Below are positions 36,242 to 44,599 of a DNA stretch of 51,558 bases, one piece after another. Position 1 is the stretch's first letter, and each line of letters starts with the position of its first letter. A program made the position numbers and the translations under genes. Source of the DNA: Candidatus Colwelliibacteriota bacterium (GTDB lineage Bacteria; Patescibacteriota; Minisyncoccia; UBA6257; Colwellbacteraceae); NCBI GenBank assembly GCA_028710275.1, contig JAQTUL010000005.1, positions 1 through 51,558 on the forward strand, in the 5' to 3' direction. The notes under the pieces were generated by a model that was not told the origin of the DNA, did not search any database, and saw only the letters and a list, made by a program, of their open reading frames with translations.

Positions 36242-38161
36242 TTATATGTCAAGATTTTTGACTGACTGGGCATGAACTGTAATAAATCTCTTTCTAGGCT
36301 CCACCTCGCTGCCCATCAGCATGTCGAACATCTTATCCGCCTCTTGAGCATCTTCTACGTTCACCACCCTAAGGGTTCTAGTCTCCGGATTCATGGTCGT
36401 TTCCCAGAGCTGGTCGGGATTCATCTCTCCAAGACCCTTATATCGCTGCAATGACGGATTCCCGCTCATTAATTTAACGATATCGTCTTTCTCTTGTTCG
36501 GAATAGGCATAACGGATGGTTTTTCCTGATTGAACCTTATAGAGAGGTGGTTCGGCGATGAAAACGTTCCCGTTATCGAGAAGCTTCTGAAAATGCCTAT
36601 AGAACAAGGTAAGCAGAAGTATCCTGATGTGGGCCCCATCAACGTCCGCATCGGTCATGATTATGATCTTCCCATAACGAAGCTTCGTTATATCAAACTC
36701 GGCTGATATTGCGGTCCCTAAAGCCACAATAAGCGAACGTACCTCATTATTCGCGAGCATCTTATGTATCTGCGCTTTCTCGACATTCAATATTTTTCCG
36801 CGAAGAGGAAGTATCGCCTGATATTTTCTGTCTCTCCCTTGTTTTGCTGAACCGCCTGCCGAATCTCCCTCGACTATGTAAAGCTCCGCATCCTCCATCT
36901 TCTTTGTCTGACAGTCTGCTAACTTGCCCGGAAGGGTAAGTCCTTCAAGAACGCCTTTTCTGAGAACGGTTTCTTTAGCGGCCTTAGCTGCCTTACGTGC
37001 TTTCGCTGCCAAAAGACATTTTTCGATTATCTTCTTTGCATCTGCCGGATGCTTTTCCAAAAATTCCTTAAAAGCTGAAGATATCGTGGTATCGACAGCG
37101 CTCTTTATCTCGGGATTACCAAGTTTAGCCTTAGTCTGTCCTTCAAACTGCGGCTCGCTTAGCTTTACGGATACGACTCCGACAAATCCTTCTCTTACAT
37201 CGTCTCCAGTGAGATTATCATCACTCTCCTTTATGTAGTTATTCTGCCTGCTGTAATCATTAAGAGTCCTTGTGAGTGCTGTGCGAAGACCAGTTATATG
37301 CATTCCTCCGTCAACAGTATAGATATTGTTCGCGAAGCCCATCTCCTTCACTTCTATATCCTCGGTATAGGCAAAAGCAGCCTCAATACCTCCGGCATCA
37401 GTATCCCTGTTCACATAGAATATTTCACTCTGAACCAAGGGCTCTCCTCCTTCATTGAGATATTCGACAAATGTCTTTATGCCTCCCGAAAAATTGAAAC
37501 AGTAGTAGAAAGGAGTCTCGTCTCTACGATCTATGAATATCATCTTTATCCCCTTGGTCAGGTAAGCCTGCTGCCTCATCCTCTCTAAAATCTTTTTTCT
37601 ATCAAAATCTATCTCATTGAATATAGAAGGATCAGGCGAGAACGTCGTAGATGTGCCTGTACCCTCGGCCTTGCCGATTTTTTTAACCTGTCCCTGCGGT
37701 TTACCTATTTTGTAATCCTGGACATATAGACCTCCATCGCGTTTTACCTCGACGTGTAAATCAGTTGAAAGCGCGTTCACGACCGAAGCCCCGACCCCAT
37801 GTAATCCGCCGGACACCTTGTATCCTCCTCCGCCAAATTTTCCTCCTGCATGAAGCACGGTCATAATCGTTTCAAGAGCCGATTTTTTCGTCTGAGGGTG
37901 GGGATCCACCGGAATACCGCGACCGTCATCGGTCACTTTGACTGTAGTCTTATCCAGAAGCTCTACCGTTATAATCTTAGCGTAACCAGCCATCGCCTCA
38001 TCGATGGAGTTATCTACTATTTCCCATATAAGATGATGGAGACCCTCGAGGCCGGTCGAGCCAATGTACATGCCCGGTCTCTTTCTTACCGGGTCTAGAC
38101 CCTCGAGAATGAATATATCCTTTGCGGAATAAGAACTTCCTGTATCTTTTTCTTTTGGCAT
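36242..38161 (-). CDS. gyrB: DNA gyrase subunit B
   Basis: RPGMYIGSTGLEGLHHLIWEIVDNSIDEA; EGDSAGGSAKQGRDRKYQAILPLRGKILNVEK. Confidence 0.97.
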   Translation of the reverse strand: MPKEKDTGSSYSAKDIFILEGLDPVRKRPGMYIGSTGLEGLHHLIWEIVDNSIDEAMAGYAKIITVELLDKTTVKVTDDGRGIPVDPHPQTKKSALETIMTVLHAGGKFGGGGYKVSGGLHGVGASVVNALSTDLHVEVKRDGGLYVQDYKIGKPQGQVKKIGKAEGTGTSTTFSPDPSIFNEIDFDRKKILERMRQQAYLTKGIKMIFIDRRDETPFYYCFNFSGGIKTFVEYLNEGGEPLVQSEIFYVNRDTDAGGIEAAFAYTEDIEVKEMGFANNIYTVDGGMHITGLRTALTRTLNDYSRQNNYIKESDDNLTGDDVREGFVGVVSVKLSEPQFEGQTKAKLGNPEIKSAVDTTISSAFKEFLEKHPADAKKIIEKCLLAAKARKAAKAAKETVLRKGVLEGLTLPGKLADCQTKKMEDAELYIVEGDSAGGSAKQGRDRKYQAILPLRGKILNVEKAQIHKMLANNEVRSLIVALGTAISAEFDITKLRYGKIIIMTDADVDGAHIRILLLTLFYRHFQKLLDNGNVFIAEPPLYKVQSGKTIRYAYSEQEKDDIVKLMSGNPSLQRYKGLGEMNPDQLWETTMNPETRTLRVVNVEDAQEADKMFDMLMGSEVEPRKRFITVHAQSVKNLDI

Positions 38162-38264
38162 TTTAGGGCAATAAAAACACCTTCAGCCGTTTTTTATTAG
38201 GGCCGAAAAAGCATCTTTTATGGGTATAATTGTACCCTAAAAGACGCTTATAAACAAGCCTGAA

Positions 38265-40154
38265 TCAGCGAATCTCTAAGCCTGGAAAAGAGCTTAGTAT
38301 CTGGGTTATTCTCTTCATTTCAGTATCAATCTCTCCATCCGAAAGAGTCTTTTCATAAGACTGAAAGATAAGCCTGAAAGTTGCCGATATTCTGCCATCA
38401 TCACCTTGGTAATGATCGACAAGGTCAGTATCAATAAGATCCTTTGCTCCGGCCTTTTCCATTGACTCCATCACGTCTCCAACTCGGCCATTATCCGGCA
38501 TCCATACGGAAATATCCCTCATCACCGAAGGATATTGAGATATCGGCTTATATTCGAACTCCTGTTCAGCAGACATCATCATTATTTCAAGGTTTATCTC
38601 CGCATATGCCGCCTTTCCTCCTTCTGCCACCTTAAGACTTCCGGCGGTTTTTTCATCTATCTCTATCATGAGCCTATCGGCTTTAGGGACGAAATGTATA
38701 TCAACAATACCGGACGCCTTCATCGTTTCAGCTATGGCTCCTTTCAGCGTTCTAAAGGCCTGCTCATCCTTTTTGCTTCTTATAGCAAATCCCAGACTAT
38801 AATGCTCCTTACCTAAAGAATCGAATACTTTTCCTATCTCGAAAATCCTTATCTCATCAAAGACTCTTCTGTTTCCGAGAACAGCAGTCATTATTCCCGG
38901 CATAAGGGAAGCTCTCATAAACCTCTTATCTTGTCCTATTGGATTCATGAGCTCAACCCCGCTCGTTTCATCCTCCCCAAAACTGTAGCTGTATATTTCA
39001 TCAAAACCGAGCGCGGTGACGGCATTCTTTACCTTTTCCTTATAATCGAATATTTCATCGCTATGAGGAGGAACGAGGGGAACAATGGGTGCCGTAGAGA
39101 CAACGGCATCAAGGCCGTATATTCTTATCACCTCCTCTACTAAGTCCTCGAATATCTCAACATCAAGCCTTTGCGGCGGAACCTCTACCATGTCATCCGA
39201 CAAGACCTTAAAGCCAAGCTTCTTTAATATTGAAAAAGCCTGGGTCTTTTTGAGATCGACTCCTGTTATTTTAATAAACCTCGCTATATCAAATTTTATT
39301 ACCCTCTTTGCCTGCTTTTTCGGATAGACATCGGTATACCCCTTCACTTCTCCTCCGCATATCTCACTAATAAGCGCAGCCGCTCTTAATGCACCAGTCC
39401 TAGCGGTTTCCGGACTTACGCCATGTCCATACCTCTGTGAGGCATCAGTACGGAGTTCTATATCCCTTGCCGTCCTATATATGGAAACTGCATCAAAACA
39501 AGCCGACTCTACGATAATCCTTTTCGTTTTCGAAGTTATTTCAGTCTCCTTTCCTCCTTTCACTCCGGCTATGGCGATAACCTTCTTCTCATCGGCAATC
39601 ACCGTATCGGTCGGGCGAAGTTTTATCTCCCTGTTATCGATAGTCGTTATTTTTTCCCCTTTTTTCGCCTTCCTAACCACGATACCTCCTTCTATTGTAT
39701 CCGCATCAAAGGCATGCATTGGCTGACCCGTTTCAAGCATCACATAGTTCAATATATCCACGATGCCATTAATAGGCCTTTGACCGCAGGTTGTGAGTAT
39801 CTTCTGCATATAGGCCGGAGATACGGAAACATTTTTTATATCCATAAGTATCCCGAAATAACGGGAACACGAAAGGTCTCTTATCTCCACCTTGAGCTGT
39901 TCTTTTGTCTTCTTTGGCAGCTCCTTTATGACTGGGAAGTTCTCCTTGAGACCAAATATAGTCGCCGCTTCTCTCGCGATGCCCATATGGCAGGCTGCAT
40001 CAGACCATCGGTTGGCGGTGATCTTGATATCTATCATATCTCCTTGTATTTCCTCTATTTCGAAAGAGCGCATAGCAACCTCATCGGCAAACTTCTGGGG
40101 CTTTGGGAGACCTTCAGATACCAATTTCTTTATATATGAATAGCTGAATTTCAT
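38265..40154 (-). CDS. pheT: Phenylalanyl-tRNA synthetase beta subunit (short form)
   Basis: B3/B4, B5 and FDX-ACB regions recognisable; N-terminal OB-fold insertion absent. Confidence 0.93.
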   Translation of the reverse strand: MKFSYSYIKKLVSEGLPKPQKFADEVAMRSFEIEEIQGDMIDIKITANRWSDAACHMGIAREAATIFGLKENFPVIKELPKKTKEQLKVEIRDLSCSRYFGILMDIKNVSVSPAYMQKILTTCGQRPINGIVDILNYVMLETGQPMHAFDADTIEGGIVVRKAKKGEKITTIDNREIKLRPTDTVIADEKKVIAIAGVKGGKETEITSKTKRIIVESACFDAVSIYRTARDIELRTDASQRYGHGVSPETARTGALRAAALISEICGGEVKGYTDVYPKKQAKRVIKFDIARFIKITGVDLKKTQAFSILKKLGFKVLSDDMVEVPPQRLDVEIFEDLVEEVIRIYGLDAVVSTAPIVPLVPPHSDEIFDYKEKVKNAVTALGFDEIYSYSFGEDETSGVELMNPIGQDKRFMRASLMPGIMTAVLGNRRVFDEIRIFEIGKVFDSLGKEHYSLGFAIRSKKDEQAFRTLKGAIAETMKASGIVDIHFVPKADRLMIEIDEKTAGSLKVAEGGKAAYAEINLEIMMMSAEQEFEYKPISQYPSVMRDISVWMPDNGRVGDVMESMEKAGAKDLIDTDLVDHYQGDDGRISATFRLIFQSYEKTLSDGEIDTEMKRITQILSSFPGLEIR

Positions 40155-40157
40155 GCT

Positions 40158-41165
40158 TTAGAATTTCTTTGTAAATTTAAGATCGCCCGACATGAATAAT
40201 CTAGCGTCCGGAACACCATACTTTATCATCGCCAACCTCTCGATTCCGAAACCGAAGGCAAATCCCTGCCATTCCCTCGGATTATATTTGACCGCTCTAA
40301 GAACGTTAGGATGAGTCATTCCCGCCCCTCCAACCTCCAGCCATTTTCCGTTATCTAGCTTTATATCCACCTCTACTCCCGGTTCGACGAATGGAAAATA
40401 ACTTGATCTGAAACGAACAGTCACTTTTTTACCGACAAAGAATCTCCTGAAGAATTCCTCGACTATGAACTTAAAGTTAGCCAGCGATATATCCCTGCCT
40501 ATCATAAGACCCTCGAGCTGATGAAAATTCGTTTCATGCGTCGAATCAGTCGCCTCATATCTGAACGTCCTTCCTGGAGAAATTATCTGAAATGGAGGCT
40601 CGTGAGTTTCCATATAGCGTATCTCAACCGGACTGGTATGAGTTCGAAGAAGATATTTTTTCTTCACCGCGACGGAATTTTTAGCAAGGGAAGATCCCTC
40701 TGGCTTCAACCAGAACGTATCCCACATTTCCCTGGCCGGATGGTCGGCTGGAATGTTAAGGCTGTCAAAATTATATTTTTCCTCTTCCAATTCCGGACCG
40801 TCAATAACAGAAAAATTAAGCCCTTCAAATATACGCCGAACCTCATTCTCCGTTTTCGTTATCGGATTAAGATGTCCGGATTCAATCTTTCTGCCCGGAA
40901 GGGTGATGTCTCCTATAAAATCATCTGAGCTGCCCTCGTTCTCCTTAAACTTTATAGCCGCTTCTATATCAGCCTTTGCTTTTTGTATAATAGGACCAAA
41001 CTTTTTCTTCTCCTCGATTGGCATATCAGCGATAGATTTCAAAGCTTCGGTTATAAGGCCTTGTTTTCGACCGAGGTATTTAATCCTTATTGCTTCAAGT
41101 TCGTCTCCTGAACGGGCTTGTTCAATCTCAGAAGCAACGTTCTTCTTTATTTCTTCAAGATCCAT
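40158..41165 (-). CDS. pheS: Phenylalanyl-tRNA synthetase alpha subunit
   Basis: FHQLEGLMIGRDISLANFK; GFAFGFGIERLAMIKYGVPDAR. Confidence 0.96.
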   Translation of the reverse strand: MDLEEIKKNVASEIEQARSGDELEAIRIKYLGRKQGLITEALKSIADMPIEEKKKFGPIIQKAKADIEAAIKFKENEGSSDDFIGDITLPGRKIESGHLNPITKTENEVRRIFEGLNFSVIDGPELEEEKYNFDSLNIPADHPAREMWDTFWLKPEGSSLAKNSVAVKKKYLLRTHTSPVEIRYMETHEPPFQIISPGRTFRYEATDSTHETNFHQLEGLMIGRDISLANFKFIVEEFFRRFFVGKKVTVRFRSSYFPFVEPGVEVDIKLDNGKWLEVGGAGMTHPNVLRAVKYNPREWQGFAFGFGIERLAMIKYGVPDARLFMSGDLKFTKKF

Positions 41166-41261
41166 GTTACCCTCGATTTTAGCAGAAAAAGAAGGACTTT
41201 CTCAATACGAAGCCGCTAAGGGCATTTCTCAATAAGACCAACTGGCATCCGATTGGAACTA

Positions 41262-41295
41262 ATACCCATTTCTGACGGCCGTCAAAAATGGGTAT
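41262..41295. repeat. 34-bp near-perfect palindrome with core TGACGGCCGTCA
   Basis: ATACCCATTTCTGACGG/CCGTCAAAAATGGGTAT, one mismatched pair; same core as 131-168. Confidence 0.85.
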
Positions 41296-41307
41296 AAGCG
41301 GAATATC

Positions 41308-41394
41308 CATGTTTTCCCGACCCCTTTCCAGTTCGAGGCCCGGCCATAGATAAAGGCCCCCGTGAACGGGGGCCTTATTGCGCAGCGGACGGGA
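41308..41394. repeat. Direct repeat copy A: partial tRNA-Asp 3' end plus terminator
   Basis: 86/87 identical to 41477-41563. Confidence 0.9.
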
Positions 41395-41476
41395 AATCTC
41401 ACATCGCCTTAGGTCATCCTAAGGCTCTCTGAAACCTTGCGGTTCCAGTACCTCCACCACGGGAAAACCTGCCATA

Positions 41477-41563
41477 CATGTTTTCCCGACCCCTTTCCAG
41501 TTCGAGTCCCGGCCATAGATAAAGGCCCCCGTGAACGGGGGCCTTATTGCGCAGCGGACGGGA
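41477..41563. repeat. Direct repeat copy B: overlaps the tRNA-Asp 3' end
   Basis: 86/87 identical to 41308-41394. Confidence 0.9.
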
Positions 41564-41623
41564 CTCGAACCCGCAACCTCTGCCGTGACAGGGCAGCGCT
41601 CTAACCAGTTGAGCTACCACTGC
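41550..41623 (-). tRNA. tRNA-Asp(GTC)
   Basis: GCAGTGG/CCGCTGC acceptor, anticodon loop CTGTCAC, T-loop TTCGAGT. Confidence 0.93.
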
Positions 41624-41723
41624 ATGCGCAGAACACGTTTGTGATTATAACCGGAGCTTCGTCCGTAAATCAAGACATATTGCCGAGACCAAGGACCGTA
41701 TGTTATCATCTCCCTTGTCACAT

Positions 41724-41795
41724 CGCGGGGTGGAGAAATGGTTATCTCGGGAGCCTCATAAGCTCCAGAAGCTGGTCCGATTCCGGCCCCCGCAA
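41724..41795 (+). tRNA. Initiator tRNA-fMet(CAT)
   Basis: C1xA72 mismatch (CGCGGGG/CCCCGCA), CAT anticodon; T-loop TCCGATT. Confidence 0.88.
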
Positions 41796-41802
41796 CATAA
41801 GA

Positions 41803-41874
41803 GCCGGCGTAGCTCAGTGGTAGAGCAAACGTTTCATAAGCGTTGGGTCGCAGGTCCGATTCCTGCCGTCGGCA
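41803..41874 (+). tRNA. tRNA-Met/Ile2 (CAT)
   Basis: GCCGGCG/CGTCGGC acceptor, loop TTCATAA, T-loop TCCGATT. Confidence 0.88.
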
Positions 41875-41879
41875 CAAAA

Positions 41880-41906
41880 CAAAAACCGCCTTATGGCGGT
41901 TTTTGT
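41880..41906 (+). terminator. Terminator after the tRNA-Met pair
   Basis: AAAAACCGCCTTATGGCGGTTTTTG. Confidence 0.85.
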
Positions 41907-41972
41907 GACGATGGCTTGACCTGGATGTCACCACAAACTAATATGGCACCACATAGGTTCATTTAAATATTT

Positions 41973-42052
41973 CGTGGCGTACCTCAGATTGGTAGAGGAC
42001 TTTCTGTCGATCACAGAAGAAGTCGAAGGTTCAAATCCTTCCGCCGCGACCA
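41973..42052 (+). tRNA. Abnormal tRNA with enlarged anticodon arm (anticodon uncertain, possibly GAT); CCA encoded
   Basis: Acceptor CGTGGCG/CGCCGCG, D-stem CCTC/GAGG, T-arm GAAGG-TTCAAAT-CCTTC, CCA at 42050-42052. Confidence 0.7.
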
Positions 42053-42115
42053 TACGCATTGATAGTTCTGTCAGAACTTTTACTTGATAGAAAAAAACAT
42101 TATAACCGCTCCTAA

Positions 42116-42140
42116 CCCCGTAATTTTACGGGGTCTTTTA
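42116..42140 (+). terminator. Terminator after the abnormal tRNA
   Basis: CCCCGTAATTTTACGGGGTCTTTTATT. Confidence 0.75.
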
Positions 42141-42177
42141 TTACATTAAATCTATAAGAACCCTTAGAGCATTGATT

Positions 42178-42197
42178 TCCCGCCATATGGCGGGAAA
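42178..42197 (-). terminator. Terminator after gatA
   Basis: TTCCCGCCATATGGCGGGAA perfect palindrome. Confidence 0.65.
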
Positions 42198-42200
42198 TTT

Positions 42201-43628
42201 TTATAGTCCTTCGTAATAGCTTCCCAATCCGAAAAGGTCAGAATCATGCCAATGTTTTCCGATAAGTTGGAATCCAACCGGAAGCTTGCCCTCTCTCCCT
42301 GCAACCGGTATCGATATAGCAGGTACTCCGGCCAAGTTTATCGGAACAGTGAAGATATCCGACATATACATCGCCATCGGATCTTCGGTCTTTTCTCCAA
42401 GCTTAAAGGGGACAGTTGGTGAGACCGGCGTAAGCAGAACATCGACATCCTTAAAGGCTTCTGCGAAATCGTTCTTGATAAGCTTTCTAACCTTCTGAGC
42501 TTTGGCATAATAAGCATCATAATAACCCGATGACAACACGAATGTTCCCAAAATAATCCTTCTTTTGACCTCATCACCAAATCCTTCACCCTTCGTTGAA
42601 AGATATATATCCAGAAGATCGTCCGTCTTTAAGTCGCTATGACGGGAATATCTTATTCCATCGAATCTAGCAAGATTTGTCGACACCTCCGCAAACATTA
42701 TTATGTAATAGCAGGCTAGAGCGTACTTACTATGCGGAAGACTTACTTTCTTTATTTTTGCTCCTGAACGCTCAAAGTCTTTTATAGTTTCCCCTATCGC
42801 CGTCTCCGTATCCGCGTCAAGCGTTCCCGGGACGAAATATTCATCCGGAAGGCCGATAGTAACAGAACTCATATCTCCGAGGTTAAGAAAGCTCTCCGGC
42901 TCATCACTTGAGGTAGAGTCCCTTTTATCCTTTCCTTTTATGACACCATACACCGCTTCTGCATCACGAACAGTCTTTCCGAATGAGCCTATCTGATCAA
43001 GACTGGAAGCCATAGCCATAACACCGAAACGGGAGATCTTCCCATAAGTCGGTTTCATCCCCACTACGCCGCAAAAAGCTGCTGGTTGTCTTATTGACCC
43101 CCCCGTGTCAGAGCCAAGAGCTGCAAGCGCCATATCAGCTGCGACAGCCGCCGCTGACCCGCCAGAAGAACCTCCGGGAACCCTCTCGATATCAATAGGA
43201 TTTTTAACTGGACCAAAAGCCGAGTTTTCCGTAGATGATCCCATAGCGAACTCATCCATATTAGCCTTTCCGATGATTATCGCCCCAGCCTCTTTAAGTT
43301 TAGTAATAACAGTCGCGTTATAAGCGGCCTCATAGTCAGAAAGTATCTTAGACCCCGCAGTGCATTTTTCTCCTTTTATCAGGATATTGTCCTTTATCGC
43401 CATAGGAACGCCAGCAAGTGCGCCAACGGTCTCTCCTGACGCGACTTTCCGGTCGATATCAGCAGCCGCGTCAAAAACGCTTTCTTCTAAAATACTTATA
43501 TAGGCATTAAGCTCCGGATTTTTACTCTTCGCTGTTGAAACATATTCGGCAGCTATTTCTTTGGCGGAAAAATCTCCGCCCAAGATACCTTCCTTAACCT
43601 TCGCTATAGTGAGATCTTTTGTGTCCAT
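42201..43628 (-). CDS. gatA: Glu-tRNA(Gln) amidotransferase subunit A
   Basis: Amidase signature GGSSGGSAAAVAADMALAALGSDTGGSIRQPA. Confidence 0.96.
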   Translation of the reverse strand: MDTKDLTIAKVKEGILGGDFSAKEIAAEYVSTAKSKNPELNAYISILEESVFDAAADIDRKVASGETVGALAGVPMAIKDNILIKGEKCTAGSKILSDYEAAYNATVITKLKEAGAIIIGKANMDEFAMGSSTENSAFGPVKNPIDIERVPGGSSGGSAAAVAADMALAALGSDTGGSIRQPAAFCGVVGMKPTYGKISRFGVMAMASSLDQIGSFGKTVRDAEAVYGVIKGKDKRDSTSSDEPESFLNLGDMSSVTIGLPDEYFVPGTLDADTETAIGETIKDFERSGAKIKKVSLPHSKYALACYYIIMFAEVSTNLARFDGIRYSRHSDLKTDDLLDIYLSTKGEGFGDEVKRRIILGTFVLSSGYYDAYYAKAQKVRKLIKNDFAEAFKDVDVLLTPVSPTVPFKLGEKTEDPMAMYMSDIFTVPINLAGVPAISIPVAGREGKLPVGFQLIGKHWHDSDLFGLGSYYEGL

Positions 43629-43631
43629 CGG

Positions 43632-43940
43632 TTATAAATCGCTTTTATTTCCTTTCATCACCGTCGGCACCTCCAAAAAACCATCCCTTGATCTCGGGAA
43701 CGCCGACGATCCATCCATAAGAAGCTCTTCGTCACGGCTATCTTCCCCCACTCCGTTGAACTTGTCTGTTCCTCCTATCATAGGTTCTACCCCTTCGGTA
43801 TCAACCAATCGGAGCTCATCGAAATAGGCGATTATGTTTTCAGCATCTCTCGTGAGTTTTTCCTCTTCTCCAGAAGATATCCTTATCCTGGCAAGACCTG
43901 CCAGATGCTCTATCTTCTCCTTATTTATAGCCTTATCCAT
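43632..43940 (-). CDS. gatC: Glu-tRNA(Gln) amidotransferase subunit C
   Basis: IEHLAGLARIRISSGEEEKLTRDAENIIAYFDEL; start reassigned to MDKAINK. Confidence 0.9.
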   Translation of the reverse strand: MDKAINKEKIEHLAGLARIRISSGEEEKLTRDAENIIAYFDELRLVDTEGVEPMIGGTDKFNGVGEDSRDEELLMDGSSAFPRSRDGFLEVPTVMKGNKSDL

Positions 43941-43978
43941 CGTTCTGATGATACTACGGGAAAAGCTCTTAATCAAAA

Positions 43979-44004
43979 ACCGCTCCACATTACATGGAGC
44001 GGTC
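43979..44004 (-). terminator. Terminator of the GreA-like gene
   Basis: ACCGCTCCATGTAATGTGGAGCGGTTTTTG on the minus strand. Confidence 0.8.
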
Positions 44005-44012
44005 ACTGTGTC

Positions 44013-44456
44013 TTAAAGGTCAGGGAAAAACCTTTGACGAGTCTCAGTAGGAGTCGTTTCTATTCTCTTTAAGAAAATGACCGTCTCCTGGTTGGCATTA
44101 TTTAAGAACTTTCTTTCCTCTCCAGGTGCTAAGCCTAGAAGTTTTTCTCCAACCTTTGAATCGGCCGAGATTATTCTGTGATCTTGTGATGCCGGCTCTA
44201 TGCCAACGGGGATCTTTTTCACTAGGATGATGTTCAGATTCTCAAGACCATCCAGGTCCTTGAGACTTATCTCGACTGCGCAGCCAAGAATACATTTTGT
44301 GACAGGTGAACCGTCCGTCTGGAAACTTTCCATGAACTTCGCCATGTCCTCCTTTTTCTTGAACTCATCCTCAAAAGGTATAAAAGTTACACCATCCCCT
44401 TCTCGCGCCCTCTCAAAAGCGCTGACAAATTCGCCGATTTCAACGTGTCTACCCAT
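44013..44456 (-). CDS. GreA/GreB-C-terminal-domain-like protein
   Basis: CILGCAVEISLKDLDGLENLNIILV...IISADSKVGEKLLGLAPGEERKF resembles the GreA C-terminal domain; SD AAGGGAG before ATG 44456. Confidence 0.6.
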   Translation of the reverse strand: MGRHVEIGEFVSAFERAREGDGVTFIPFEDEFKKKEDMAKFMESFQTDGSPVTKCILGCAVEISLKDLDGLENLNIILVKKIPVGIEPASQDHRIISADSKVGEKLLGLAPGEERKFLNNANQETVIFLKRIETTPTETRQRFFPDL

Positions 44457-44513
44457 TATTTTTTCTCCCTTCAAATTGGATTTTAAGGTCCTTGTATAGG
44501 ACTCCCAGGCTCC

Positions 44514-44542
44514 ATTGAACCACTCGGATATATGATTGTCAA
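44514..44542 (-). promoter_or_regulatory. Promoter TTGACA-N17-TTCAAT
   Basis: Upstream of the GreA-like gene. Confidence 0.5.
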
Positions 44543-44599
44543 ATTAAAAAACGACCTGTATTTAGAAAGCCGCCGCTCTATACGGTTCTCTATAAAGGG

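Noticed and set aside
41414-41620. 68-aa ORF
   Set aside because: Composed of tRNA-Asp and the duplicated terminator region; not coding.
41614-41934. 106-aa minus-strand ORF
   Set aside because: Antisense to two tRNAs; not coding.
44475-44545. tRNA-like D-arm (CCGAGTGGTTCAATGGAG) and small hairpin upstream of the GreA-like gene
   Set aside because: No T-arm or acceptor stem; better explained as promoter plus 5' leader.
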